From CAVQFO01 sp963711725 (GTDB lineage: Bacteria; Pseudomonadota; Gammaproteobacteria; Nitrococcales; Aquisalimonadaceae), in assembly GCA_963711725.1 (NCBI GenBank), contig CAVQFO010000033.1, positions 10,446-74,445 of the forward strand: 64,000 nucleotides of DNA, written 5' to 3'. Shown piece by piece: positions 7,734 through 16,189 of the stretch. Positions within the stretch are counted from its first letter, which is position 1, and every line of letters starts with the position of its first letter. Under the pieces are notes generated by a model, which saw only the letters and a program-made list of their open reading frames with translations, had not been told where the DNA came from and made no database searches. The translations under genes were made by a program, and so were the position numbers.

Positions 7734-8543
7734 CTAACCCCCGAACAGTCGACCCAGGAGACCACGGCGCTCCGCGCTGAGGAAGCGGTGTGGCCGCTCC
7801 TCGCCCAGGAACCGCGCGACGGCGTCGGCATAAGCCTGGCCGGCGTCTGTCTCGTCTTCCAGAATAACCGGCACGCCGGCGTTGGATGCCTGCAGTACCG
7901 CCTTTGACTCGGGAACCACGCCCAGCAGGTCGATGGCCAGAATCTCCTTGACGTCCTCCACGCTCAGCATTTCCCCCTTTTCCACCCGGGCGGGGGAATA
8001 GCGCGTCAGCAACAGATGCTCGCGCACGGGTTCCTTGCCCTGCTCGGCCCGTCGGGTCTTGCTCTGGAGAATACCCAGCACCCGGTCGGAATCGCGCACG
8101 GAGGAAACTTCCGGGTTGGTCACCACCACCGCCTCGTCGGCGAAATACATGGCCAACAACGCGCCTCGTTCGATACCGGCGGGGGAATCGCAGACGATGT
8201 AGTCAAAATCCTCGCTGAGATCGTTGAGCACCTTCTCCACGCCTTCCGAGGACAAGGCGTCCTTGTCACGGGTCTGGGACGCGGCCAGCACGTAGAGGGT
8301 ATCGACCCGCTTGTCCTTGATCAGCGCCTGATTGAGATTGGCCTCGCCGTTGATGACATTGACGAAGTCGTACACAACCCGGCGCTCGCAGCCCATGATC
8401 AGATCGAGATTGCGCAGGCCCACGTCGAAATCAATAACCACGGTCTTGTGGCCGGCCTTGGCCAGACCCGTGGCAAAAGCGGCACTGGTGGTGGTTTTCC
8501 CTACGCCCCCCTTTCCGGAGGTGACCACGATAATCTTTGCCAC
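7734..8543 (-). CDS. minD: Septum site-determining protein MinD (ATPase)
   Basis: A 269-residue deviant Walker ATPase: KGGVGKTTT (residues 11-19), switch region VIDFDVGLRNLDLIMGC, and SPAGIERGA. The C-terminal amphipathic membrane-targeting helix is seen as ERRGLLGRLFGG. It binds membrane as an ATP dimer, recruits MinC and oscillates with MinE. The start is GTG at 8543, preceded by a strong GGAGG about nine bases upstream. It is separated from minC by 173 bases that hold a perfect long palindrome, unusual inside a min operon. Confidence 0.96.
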   Translation of the reverse strand: MAKIIVVTSGKGGVGKTTTSAAFATGLAKAGHKTVVIDFDVGLRNLDLIMGCERRVVYDFVNVINGEANLNQALIKDKRVDTLYVLAASQTRDKDALSSEGVEKVLNDLSEDFDYIVCDSPAGIERGALLAMYFADEAVVVTNPEVSSVRDSDRVLGILQSKTRRAEQGKEPVREHLLLTRYSPARVEKGEMLSVEDVKEILAIDLLGVVPESKAVLQASNAGVPVILEDETDAGQAYADAVARFLGEERPHRFLSAERRGLLGRLFGG

Positions 8544-8656
8544 TTGCTCTTACCTCCAACGGTTCAAAAACTGACCGCGCGCCAGGAGGCCCGCGGCGAG
8601 AGTGACGGCATTATGACATGCCGACATCGGGGATTCCCATGCCCGGGAGCCTAGGG

Positions 8657-8712
8657 TTAGGGAGACGCTGGACTATTCATGCGAGCGCGTGAATAGTCCA
8701 GCGTCTCCCTAA
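8657..8712. mobile_element. Miniature palindromic element between minC and minD (TIR-TIR, no interior)
   Basis: Two perfect 23-base inverted arms (8657-8679 and 8690-8712, beginning TTAGGGAGACGCTGG) surround a 10-base centre that can itself pair. The tips read TA-GGGAGACGCTG on both ends, so removing the element restores a TTAA-like site with duplicated TA. The same terminal sequence bounds the larger element at 44870-45204. It lies five bases after the minC stop codon. Confidence 0.75.
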
Positions 8713-8716
8713 GGAT

Positions 8717-9442
8717 CTACAGGGGTTCGATGCAGAGCGCCCCGTCATCCAGTCGAATCTGTACCGCCCCGGCGGCTCCGGCATCTCCCAACTGCTCACT
8801 GATTTGGTAACTTCCCGCGATGGACACCAACTCGGCCTTGAGACTCTGGCAGAAAATCCGGGCTTCGGTGTCGCCGCGCACGCCGGCCAGGGCCCGCCCG
8901 GCCAATGTGCCGTAAATATGAATATTGCCGTCGGCGAGCACTTCGGCGCCGGGGCTCACCGAAGACAACACCACCAGATCCCCACCCGGGGCGTAGACCT
9001 GCTGACCGGAGCGCACCGGCTGACGCACCAGCAGCGTCCGCCCGCCCGGGCTTTCGGTGCCCTTGGCCGTTTTGGCCGCCTTGGCACGCTTCGGTTCCTG
9101 GCCGCCGCCCGGACTCAGTATGCCCAGTTCCGCGTCGGCTGCACGCTCCGCCCAAACGCTGGCCTCACCGGCCACGGCCACGGGGATGCACCAGCGCTGA
9201 CGCAGCGCGTCCACCAGCCCCCTCAGATCGAAACGCGCAGCCTGGTCGGCGTCGAGGGCCTCCATGTCCACCACCACGGCCGCATTGCGGAACATGGCGG
9301 GCGCCTGGGCGATCTTGGCATCGAGCTCCGCGAGAATGTCGTCGATTTCCACCCGCAGTGGTCTCAGAGAAGTCAGCGTCATGCTCCGGCCCTTGAGTTC
9401 CAGGGCCGCTTTTTGGGAAGTTTCGTCGGAAGGTATCGCCAT
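8717..9442 (-). CDS. minC: Septum site-determining protein MinC (FtsZ polymerisation inhibitor)
   Basis: A 241-residue protein with the MinC N-domain (about 10-115: ALELKGRSMTLTSLRPL), a charged Lys/Ala linker (EPKRAKAAKTAKGTE) and the C-terminal beta-helix domain (LVRQPVRSGQQVYAPGGDLV, GNIHIYGTLAGRALAG, RIFCQSLKAELVSIAG). It blocks Z-ring assembly away from midcell together with MinD. It is first in the leftward minC-minD-minE unit. A short GTGCCCC/GGGGCAC hairpin (about 9471-9495) lies in the leader just upstream of the start. Confidence 0.95.
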   Translation of the reverse strand: MAIPSDETSQKAALELKGRSMTLTSLRPLRVEIDDILAELDAKIAQAPAMFRNAAVVVDMEALDADQAARFDLRGLVDALRQRWCIPVAVAGEASVWAERAADAELGILSPGGGQEPKRAKAAKTAKGTESPGGRTLLVRQPVRSGQQVYAPGGDLVVLSSVSPGAEVLADGNIHIYGTLAGRALAGVRGDTEARIFCQSLKAELVSIAGSYQISEQLGDAGAAGAVQIRLDDGALCIEPL

Positions 9443-9662
9443 GAATCCTTGCTCGGCTCGCTAATAGCAACGTGCCCCTTCGGAGCGAGGGGGCACGGGA
9501 GGAACGGATGTCCCTGTCGGGTCGCTACAGATCTTCTCACAGTTGGGGCCCTGTTTCAGAGCCCCGGCCGAATCATTTCACCAAATCCAAAGGCGCTCCC
9601 GATTGACGATCTGTATAACCCGCCGCCCGGAACGCTTCAACCGGTGAAACCCAGGGCCCCGG

Positions 9663-11543
9663 TCACTCTCCCTGGGCCTTGAGCAGATCATTGAGGCGTT
9701 TCACGAAGCCGGCGGGATCTTCCAGATGCCCGCCCTCGGTCAACAACGCCTGCTCGAACAACACGTTGGCCCAGGTATCGAAATCGCCGGCATCCAGGCG
9801 CTCGTTGAGCCGACGGATCAGCGGGTGATCCGGGTTGATCTCCAGAATGGGCGCTGTCTGCGGAAGCTCGTGTCCGGCCGCCTTGAGCATGCGCTGCATG
9901 GCCACGTTGAACTCGTAGTCCTCCACCACCACGCAAGACGGCGAATCCGTGAGCCGATGGCTCAGGCGCACGCTTTTCACCTTCTCCCCCAACCGCTCGG
10001 TGAGCTTCTCCAGCAAGGCCTTGTACTCGCCCTCGGCCTTTTCCACCTCTTCCTTGTCCTTGTCGTCTTCCAGTTCGCCCAGATCCAGGTCGCCCTTGGC
10101 CACGGACTGAAGGCTCTTGCCGTCGAACTCCGTCAGATGGGCCACCAGCCACTCGTCCACGGGATCGGACATCAGCAGCACCTCGATCCCCTTCTTCCGG
10201 AAGACCTCCAGATGGGGGCTGTTGCGGGCGGCCGTGGGGCTGTCGGCGGTGATGTAGTAGATCTTCTTCTGGTCGGGCTTCATGCGGCCGACGTAGTCGG
10301 CCAGGGACACGCCCTGCTCGGAAGTATCAGCCTGGGTGGAGGAGAACCGCAGGAGCTTGCCGATGCGCTCGGCGTTGGCCGGATCCTCGCCGGGGCCCTC
10401 TTTGAGCACCCGGCCGAAGGTCGCCCAGAATTCGGCATAGCGCTCCGGCTCCTTGTCGGCCATGCGCTCCAGCACATCCAGCACGCGCTTCACCGACGCC
10501 GAACGGATCTTGTCCAGCAGTTGGTTGTGCTGCAGCAGCTCGCGGGAGACGTTGAGCGGCAAATCGTCGGAATCGATGACACCCCGCACGAACCGCAGGT
10601 AGCGCGGCATCAGGTGCTCGGCGTCATCCATGATGAATACCCGCCGCACGTAAAGCTTGATGCCGTGGCGCTGCTCCCGGTCCCAGAGATCGAAGGGCGC
10701 CCGCTTGGGAACGAACAGCAAGGACGTATAGACCTGATTGCCCTCGACCTTGTTGTGTACCCAGGTCAGCGGCTCCTCGAAGTCGTGAGCAACGTGCTTG
10801 TAAAACTCCTTGTATTCCTCGTCGCTGATTTCCTGCTTGGGCCGCATCCAAAGGGCGGAAGCCCGGTTGACGGTCTCCTCGGCGGCGTCCTCGCCCTCGC
10901 CCTTCATGACGATGGGCAAGGAGATATGATCCGAATAGGTCTGGACCACATGGCGCAGGCGATGGGCGTCCAGGAATTCGTCCTGGCCCTCGCCCAGATG
11001 CAGAATCACCTCGGTGCCGTGACCGGCCTTTTCCACGTTCTCGACGGTGTAGGCGCCCTTGCCGTCGGATTCCCAGCGCACACCGTATTCCTTGTCCACT
11101 CCGGCGCGCCGTGTAATCACCGTCACCCGGTCGGCGACGATGAACGCGGAATAGAATCCCACGCCGAACTGGCCGATCAGGTTGGCGTCCTTTGCCTGGT
11201 CGCCGGTGAGCGCGGAAAGGAACTGGCGGGTTCCGGATTTGGCGATGGTGCCCAGATTGTCGACCACTTCATCGCGGGTCATGCCGATTCCGTTGTCGGC
11301 CACCGCGACCGTACGGGCCTTGGGATCAAATTCCACCCGGATCCGCAAATCCGCATCACCTTCGTAGAGATCCTCGTTTTTCAACGCCTCGAAACGCAGT
11401 TTGTCGGCGGCATCGGAGGCGTTGGAGATCAACTCCCGAAGGAAGATCTCCTTGTTGCTGTAGAGGGAATGGATCATCAGGTCCAGTAGCTGCCGAACCT
11501 CGGTCTGGAACTCCAGATTCTCCTTCTGTGCGTCCACGGTCAT
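9663..11543 (-). CDS. htpG: Molecular chaperone HtpG (Hsp90 family)
   Basis: A 626-residue bacterial Hsp90. The GHKL ATP-binding domain contains IFLRELISNASDAADKLRF, AVADNGIGMTRDEVVDNLG and GQFGVGFYSAF. The middle domain contains GVIDSDDLPLNVSREL, and the C-terminal dimerisation domain follows to residue 626. It folds and remodels stress-labile proteins. It lies upstream of minC but with a 220-base gap, so it is probably a separate transcript. A possible heat-shock promoter is listed separately. Confidence 0.97.
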   Translation of the reverse strand: MTVDAQKENLEFQTEVRQLLDLMIHSLYSNKEIFLRELISNASDAADKLRFEALKNEDLYEGDADLRIRVEFDPKARTVAVADNGIGMTRDEVVDNLGTIAKSGTRQFLSALTGDQAKDANLIGQFGVGFYSAFIVADRVTVITRRAGVDKEYGVRWESDGKGAYTVENVEKAGHGTEVILHLGEGQDEFLDAHRLRHVVQTYSDHISLPIVMKGEGEDAAEETVNRASALWMRPKQEISDEEYKEFYKHVAHDFEEPLTWVHNKVEGNQVYTSLLFVPKRAPFDLWDREQRHGIKLYVRRVFIMDDAEHLMPRYLRFVRGVIDSDDLPLNVSRELLQHNQLLDKIRSASVKRVLDVLERMADKEPERYAEFWATFGRVLKEGPGEDPANAERIGKLLRFSSTQADTSEQGVSLADYVGRMKPDQKKIYYITADSPTAARNSPHLEVFRKKGIEVLLMSDPVDEWLVAHLTEFDGKSLQSVAKGDLDLGELEDDKDKEEVEKAEGEYKALLEKLTERLGEKVKSVRLSHRLTDSPSCVVVEDYEFNVAMQRMLKAAGHELPQTAPILEINPDHPLIRRLNERLDAGDFDTWANVLFEQALLTEGGHLEDPAGFVKRLNDLLKAQGE

Positions 11544-11615
11544 GGTCGTCTCAAGCTCCCTAACTGGTTATCGTCTTGTGGAGGTGGCGAGCACCGCCGG
11601 AATATGGCGTGATTT

Positions 11616-11643
11616 CTAATCGGACCGCCGCCGGAATTCAACC
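11616..11643 (-). promoter_or_regulatory. Possible sigma-32-type promoter of htpG
   Basis: On the minus strand GGTTGAAT is followed after about 13 bases by CCGATTAG, resembling the sigma-32 pattern CTTGAA...CCCCATNT, about 75 bases upstream of htpG. The match is approximate; it is suggested mainly by the heat-shock nature of htpG. Confidence 0.3.
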
Positions 11644-11778
11644 CCTTGGGGCCGGTGGCGACGCTCCCGTGGGGCCGGGCACGGGTGTAGGCTGCTATGA
11701 TTAGCTGAAAATAAGCCGTCCCCCGGCGAGCAGATGTGCCCTCGCCGCGATTCAGGTCCCGGACCCGAGAACAAAACC

Positions 11779-12486
11779 ATGGTTGAAAGCGCATCGCTCC
11801 TTGCCGCCGTTCTGATCGAAGCCGTTCTCCTGCTGCTGATTGTGGCCGGCGGCGCGTTCTGGCTGCTGAAAAGCCGCCGGGCAACGGCCGCCAAGAGCCC
11901 CGCCCTGAGCTTCCCCGACGAATTGGCCGGCCATGCCCGCCGCTTTCTTGAGAACGAAATCGCCAGCACCCGGGAACAGATGGCGGCCCGAGGCGAGGCC
12001 CACGACATGTACCCGGCCCTGGACCTGCGGCTGGAAGCCCTGAGCGCCGAGCTGGACGGACTCGATCTCACCGAGGCCCGCGACAGCTTCTGGAAACACA
12101 TGAAGGAGCGCTACGGCGCCAAGGCCGCGCCGGCCGCCCCGGTCAATGAACCCACCGAGCCGCTGGCCCCTGCCGAACCAGCCGACCCCATTGCCCCGGA
12201 ACCGCCTCGGGAGGAAGCAGAACCCGAAGAGGAATCGCCGCCGGACCCCGCCGACATGGACGAGACGCCGGCGGAGCCCGCCGATAATGCGGCAACGGCT
12301 GAAGGAGCCGAGACAGAGATGGACGACATCGACCGCCTTCTTGCGGAGGCCCAATCGCAGTCCGCGGGCGAGACCGGAGAAGCCGAACCGCTGGCCGGCC
12401 CGGCCTCGGCGGGGGAAGCCGGCACACCGGACAAACAAGACGGCGACGACTCGCTCTCCTCGGATTCCGAAATACCGCGCGATTGA
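11779..12486 (+). CDS. Hypothetical membrane-anchored protein with acidic Pro/Glu/Ala-rich tail
   Basis: A 235-residue protein of no recognised family. A single N-terminal transmembrane helix (about 6-28, LLAAVLIEAVLLLLIVAGG) is followed by KSRR, predicting a cytoplasmic body. A helical segment runs to about residue 115 (AGHARRFLENEIASTREQM, ALDLRLEALSAELDGLDL). The remainder is low-complexity Pro/Glu/Ala/Asp with a late DIDRLLAEAQSQ helix. It is divergent from htpG. The ATG at 11779 directly precedes the membrane helix; an in-frame ATG at 11734 would add 15 residues and neither has a strong ribosome-binding site. The layout resembles coiled-coil scaffold proteins, but no function can be assigned. 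Confidence 0.72.
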   Translation: MVESASLLAAVLIEAVLLLLIVAGGAFWLLKSRRATAAKSPALSFPDELAGHARRFLENEIASTREQMAARGEAHDMYPALDLRLEALSAELDGLDLTEARDSFWKHMKERYGAKAAPAAPVNEPTEPLAPAEPADPIAPEPPREEAEPEEESPPDPADMDETPAEPADNAATAEGAETEMDDIDRLLAEAQSQSAGETGEAEPLAGPASAGEAGTPDKQDGDDSLSSDSEIPRD

Positions 12487-12503
12487 GGGGGCCGCGAAAA
12501 ACA

Positions 12504-12526
12504 AAGGCGGGGCCAAGCCCCGCCTT
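12504..12526 (-). terminator. Rho-independent terminator of the acetolactate synthase gene
   Basis: AAGGCGGGGC and GCCCCGCCTT form a ten-base-pair stem with a three-base loop. On the minus strand the stem is followed by TTTGTTTTT, 27 bases after the ilvB stop. It may also stop rightward transcription from the preceding convergent gene. Confidence 0.88.
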
Positions 12527-12552
12527 GCGCTTACCGAGGCGAGACGGCCGGC

Positions 12553-14400
12553 TCAGAACAGATCGGGTGTGGACACGGGATCCACATGGGCACCCGAGCT
12601 CACCGGCACTTCCCGGGCCGGGATGTGATCGCCGGTAATCATCTGCTTGTAGCCGCAACCCGGCCCCACCATGGGATAGACGCCGGCGTCCGGATCGATC
12701 ATCACCTCCAGGAACGCCGGTCCCTTGAAAGCGACGAACTCCTTCAGCGTCTTCTTGAGGTCGGCCTTCGAGCTGATCCGCACGGCGTACTCGAAGCCGT
12801 CCGACTGGGCAGCCTTGATGAAGTCCTTGCGGTGCAGGGACTTGTCGCTGCCCGAGAAGTTGTCGTTGAAATAGAGCCGCTGCCACTGGCGCACCATGCC
12901 GTCGCCCAGATTATTGAGCAGCAGGACCTTCACCGGCAGGTCGTAGTTGGTGACCGTTTCCATCTCACCCAGATTCATGCGGATACTGCCGTCGCCGTCG
13001 ACGTCGATCACGAGCTTGTCCGGGCAGGCGAACTGCGCGCCGATGGCGGCGGGCAGACCAAAGCCCATGGTACCCATGCTGCCGGAGGTCATCCACAGGC
13101 GCGGATCCCTGAAGTCGAAATACTGGGCCGCCCACATCTGATGCTGGCCCACGCCCGTACTGACCACCGCCTCGCCCTTGGTGAGCTTGTTGAGCTCCTC
13201 GATCACCTGCTGGGGCTGAATCAGCTTGCTGTCGCGGTCGTAGCCCATCGGGTACTTCTTGCGCAGCTCCGTAACATGCTTGATCCACGGCCCATGGTCT
13301 TTCTTGAAGTCGATGGACTTGCCGAATTCGATCAACTGGCGCAGCGCCCGTCCGGCTTCCCCGACGTGGGCCCAGTCCACGGTCTTGACCTTGCCGATCT
13401 CGGCGGCGTCAATATCCAGATGGGCGATGTGCCGGGCCAGCGGCGCGAACACATCCGCCTTGCAGACGCGGTCATCGAAACGCGCGCCCACGGCGATCAG
13501 AAAGTCGCAGTCTTCCACGGCATAGTTGGCGTAGGCCATGCCGTGCATGCCCAGCATGTGCAGGGAAAGCTTGTCCGTGGTATCCACGGCGCCCAGCCCC
13601 ATCAGCGTGGTGACCACCGGGATATCGTAGGCCTCGGCGAACGCGCGAAGCTCCTCGGCAGAGTTGCCGTTGATCACACCGCCGCCGGCGTAGATCAGCG
13701 GCCGCTTGGACTCCTGCAGCATCTCGAAGAACTGTTTGCATTTGCGCTCGGAGAGCTTGGCGGCCTTCAGCGACTCCATGCGCTGGCGATAGCCGCGCAC
13801 CTCGAGCTGGCCGGAGCCCACGTATTCGCCGGCCCAGTTCTGCATGTCCTTGGGCAGATCCACCACCACCGGCCCGGGCCGCCCGGAGCGCGCCACTTCG
13901 AACGCGGTGCGGATGGTGGCCTCCAGCCGCTCGGGCTTGGTGACCAGGAACACATGCTTGGCGCAATTGCCCATGATGTTGACGATGGGCGCCTCCTGGA
14001 AGGCGTCGGTGCCCATGGCGTTGGTGGGCACCTGCCCGGTGATGAGCACCACCGGAATGGAATCGGCCATGCAGTCGCGAATGGGCGTAACCGTATTGGT
14101 CGCGCCGGGGCCGGAGGTCACCATGAACACACCGACCTTGCCGCTGGCCCGGGCGTAGCCCGCGGCCATGAAGCCCGCGCCCTGCTCGTTGGCGGGAACC
14201 ACCAGGCGGATCTGCTCATCCTCCTTCTTGGCCCGCTCCTCGTTGTAACGGAAGATGGCGTCGTAGGAAGGCAGGATGGCGCCGCCGCTGTAGCCGAATA
14301 CGGTATCCACGCCCTCGTCGGCGAGAACCTGGATCACCATTTCGGCCCCGGTCATGGTCTTGCCGGCCATGGGGTGCTTCTTCGATTTCTGCTTGCTCAT
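12553..14400 (-). CDS. ilvB: Acetolactate synthase large subunit (TPP enzyme)
   Basis: A 615-residue thiamine-diphosphate enzyme. The N-terminal PYR domain holds the catalytic Glu in PANEQGAGFMAAGYARASG, then SGPGATNTVTPI and GTDAFQEAPIV. The central FAD-type domain includes AVGARFDDRV. The C-terminal PP domain has the metal motif GDGSIRMN and NNLGDGMVRQWQRLY. It condenses two pyruvates (or pyruvate and 2-ketobutyrate) in branched-chain amino-acid synthesis. The ATG at 14400 gives a normal start region (KTMTGAEMVIQVLADEGVD); the frame stays open to 14529 without homology. No small regulatory subunit (ilvH/ilvN) is adjacent, which is uncommon; it could be elsewhere or this may be a stand-alone paralogue. 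Confidence 0.9.
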   Translation of the reverse strand: MSKQKSKKHPMAGKTMTGAEMVIQVLADEGVDTVFGYSGGAILPSYDAIFRYNEERAKKEDEQIRLVVPANEQGAGFMAAGYARASGKVGVFMVTSGPGATNTVTPIRDCMADSIPVVLITGQVPTNAMGTDAFQEAPIVNIMGNCAKHVFLVTKPERLEATIRTAFEVARSGRPGPVVVDLPKDMQNWAGEYVGSGQLEVRGYRQRMESLKAAKLSERKCKQFFEMLQESKRPLIYAGGGVINGNSAEELRAFAEAYDIPVVTTLMGLGAVDTTDKLSLHMLGMHGMAYANYAVEDCDFLIAVGARFDDRVCKADVFAPLARHIAHLDIDAAEIGKVKTVDWAHVGEAGRALRQLIEFGKSIDFKKDHGPWIKHVTELRKKYPMGYDRDSKLIQPQQVIEELNKLTKGEAVVSTGVGQHQMWAAQYFDFRDPRLWMTSGSMGTMGFGLPAAIGAQFACPDKLVIDVDGDGSIRMNLGEMETVTNYDLPVKVLLLNNLGDGMVRQWQRLYFNDNFSGSDKSLHRKDFIKAAQSDGFEYAVRISSKADLKKTLKEFVAFKGPAFLEVMIDPDAGVYPMVGPGCGYKQMITGDHIPAREVPVSSGAHVDPVSTPDLF

Positions 14401-14535
14401 TCGCTGACTGTCGGGTTCTGGGGGATGGAGACCACACCAAGAGGCGCGGCCCGCGAAACGACACATAGTATAAGGTGCGCATCCAACCGCACAAGCCGGT
14501 GCGGCGCCAGCGTCAAATTGACGGGACAAGACAAT

Positions 14536-14620
14536 GTAGGTTGGGTTAGCGCAGCGTAACCCAACAATCCGGCGAAGCCACGAAACCTTGTCGGATTATG
14601 CTTCGCTAATCCGACCTGCA
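14536..14620. repeat. Two palindromic intergenic repeats
   Basis: 14536-14565 reads GTAGGTTGGGTTAGCGCAGC then GTAACCCAAC, a palindrome. 14590-14620 reads GTCGGATTATGCTTCGCTAA then TCCGACCTGC, a second palindrome of related design. Both lie between the ilvB start and the msrB stop and belong to a type of repeat seen in many proteobacterial genomes. Confidence 0.75.
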
Positions 14621-14658
14621 TACTTTGTGGAATCACTATTGATTGATGGGTGGGCGGC

Positions 14659-15054
14659 TCAATCCTCCGGATCGAACTTCAGCGCCGCCGAATTGATGCA
14701 GTAACGCAGCCCCGTGGGCTCGGGGCCGTCGGGGAACACGTGCCCCAGATGCGCATCGCAGCGGGCGCAAAGCACTTCTTCACGCCGCATCCCCAGGCTG
14801 AGATCCTCGTGGGAGTCGACGTGGTCCTCGGATACCGGTTTGTAGAAGCTGGGCCAGCCGGAGCCGGATTCGTACTTGGTTGCGGAATCGAACAATTCCT
14901 CGCCACAGCACGCGCATCGATAGACGCCCTCGCCCTTGAAGTCGTAATACTCGCCGGTAAACGGGCGTTCGGTGCCTTTTTCACGGCATATCCGGTATTG
15001 CTCCGGGGTCAGTTCCTCGCGCCACTGCGCGTCGGTCTTGCGGATCTTGTCCAT
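14659..15054 (-). CDS. msrB: Peptide-methionine (R)-S-oxide reductase MsrB
   Basis: A 131-residue MsrB. Zinc-binding CxxC pairs are C47/C50 (YRCACCGEELF) and C96/C99 (LCARCDAHLGHVF). The catalytic Cys is C119 in GLRYCINSAALKF, and the family signature GSGWPSFYKP is present. It reduces the R-epimer of methionine sulfoxide in damaged proteins. The ATG at 15054 (MDKIRKTDAQWREEL) is the canonical start; the longer open frame overlaps the neighbouring hydrolase. It lies 19 bases after that hydrolase and is probably co-transcribed. Confidence 0.95.
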   Translation of the reverse strand: MDKIRKTDAQWREELTPEQYRICREKGTERPFTGEYYDFKGEGVYRCACCGEELFDSATKYESGSGWPSFYKPVSEDHVDSHEDLSLGMRREEVLCARCDAHLGHVFPDGPEPTGLRYCINSAALKFDPED

Positions 15055-15073
15055 ACCACTCTCGTTCGTTCGA

Positions 15074-15937
15074 TCAGGGTTCCGCGGCCTCCCGGGCCGC
15101 CGTATGTTTGCCGATGAAGCCCAACAGCGCCGTGCCGACCTCGGCGGGCTTCTCGCTGTTGACGATATGGCCGACGCCGGGCACCAACAAGGCTTCCAGA
15201 TCGGGAACGTTATGCAGGATCTGAAGGCTGTCCGCGCTGGTAACCAGCCGGTCCTCACCCCCCATGATGGTCAGTACCGGGCAGCGAATCCTCGGCAGGT
15301 GCGCCATGATGTCGATGTCCCGCAGCGCCGGCAACAGGCGCCGCAGGCCTTCGAAATAGTCCGCTCCGGCCTGCTGCATCCAGTTTTCCACACGGGACAG
15401 ATATCGCGCGCTTTGTTCCCGGAACCGGCGGCTGTAGACGCTGGGGGCGCTGACCCGATAGATATCGGCCGGGGCGTGGGTCGCGGCATCCAGCCAGGAC
15501 TGGAACACGGCCTGCTGGCGTGCGTCCGTGCGCCCGATGGCGCCGATCAGGCTGACGCTGCGCACCCGCTCCGGGTAACAAGCCGCAAAGTACAACGCCA
15601 ACGAGGCGCCGTATGACAGGCCCACGAAGTGCGCCCGACGCTCGCCCAGCGCATCCAGCAGTCCCGCCATGTCGGCCGCGTGGTGGTCGATGGAGAACTC
15701 CCCGACGGAGCCCATGTCGCTGAGGGATTGGCCCCGCATGTCATAGGCGATGCAGCGGTGGTTGCGGGCCAGCAGGTTCATCTGCGGCTTCCAGCCTCGC
15801 AGGCTGCCCAACACCCCATTGACGAAGACCACCGCCTCGCCACGCCCGGTTTCCCGATAGGCGAGTCTGAGATCATTGACCTGCGCGTATGGCGGCATGG
15901 ACTGGACCGGCGGACCCTTGGTGGCGGTGTTGGACAC
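15074..15937 (-). CDS. Alpha/beta fold hydrolase
   Basis: A 287-residue alpha/beta hydrolase. The triad can be seen as nucleophile elbow GLSYGASLA, acid in GGEDRLVTS and His in VPGVGHIVNSEKP. The oxyanion segment is VFVNGVLGSLRGW. No signal peptide is visible, so it is probably a cytoplasmic esterase or C-C hydrolase-type enzyme; the substrate cannot be assigned. An in-frame Met at residue 14 (MPPYAQVNDL) is an alternative start. It is divergent from the FimL homologue and upstream of msrB. Confidence 0.85.
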   Translation of the reverse strand: MSNTATKGPPVQSMPPYAQVNDLRLAYRETGRGEAVVFVNGVLGSLRGWKPQMNLLARNHRCIAYDMRGQSLSDMGSVGEFSIDHHAADMAGLLDALGERRAHFVGLSYGASLALYFAACYPERVRSVSLIGAIGRTDARQQAVFQSWLDAATHAPADIYRVSAPSVYSRRFREQSARYLSRVENWMQQAGADYFEGLRRLLPALRDIDIMAHLPRIRCPVLTIMGGEDRLVTSADSLQILHNVPDLEALLVPGVGHIVNSEKPAEVGTALLGFIGKHTAAREAAEP

Positions 15938-16189
15938 CCGTCGATCCTATCCGAATCCAGGGGTGTGCGCATACATCCGGCTTTCACGTCAAAATGCACC
16001 TGCGGATGCACCGCTTCAATCCCCCGGCGCGCCAACAGCCGTTGGCGGAATCGCCGGGCTCACGGCTATACTGTTTTCACCCAAAGCGGTAGCAATCAGA
16101 AAATAAACAGGGGCCACGATACCGTTCCCGCCACACGCGGTCGCAACCGTTTCCGACCCCACCGCCGCTCGAACAAGCAGGTCCCGATC

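Noticed and set aside
12586..14559. 657-codon open frame antisense to ilvB, and similar long frames antisense to htpG (9726-11489), ffh, cysS/gltX, fimL (16016-17638), the EAL gene (26645-28417) and the nitrilase (62256-63734)
   Set aside because: GC-rich codon use on the real strand leaves the complementary frame open. The products are His/Gly/Leu-rich without domain patterns, while the sense products match known families.
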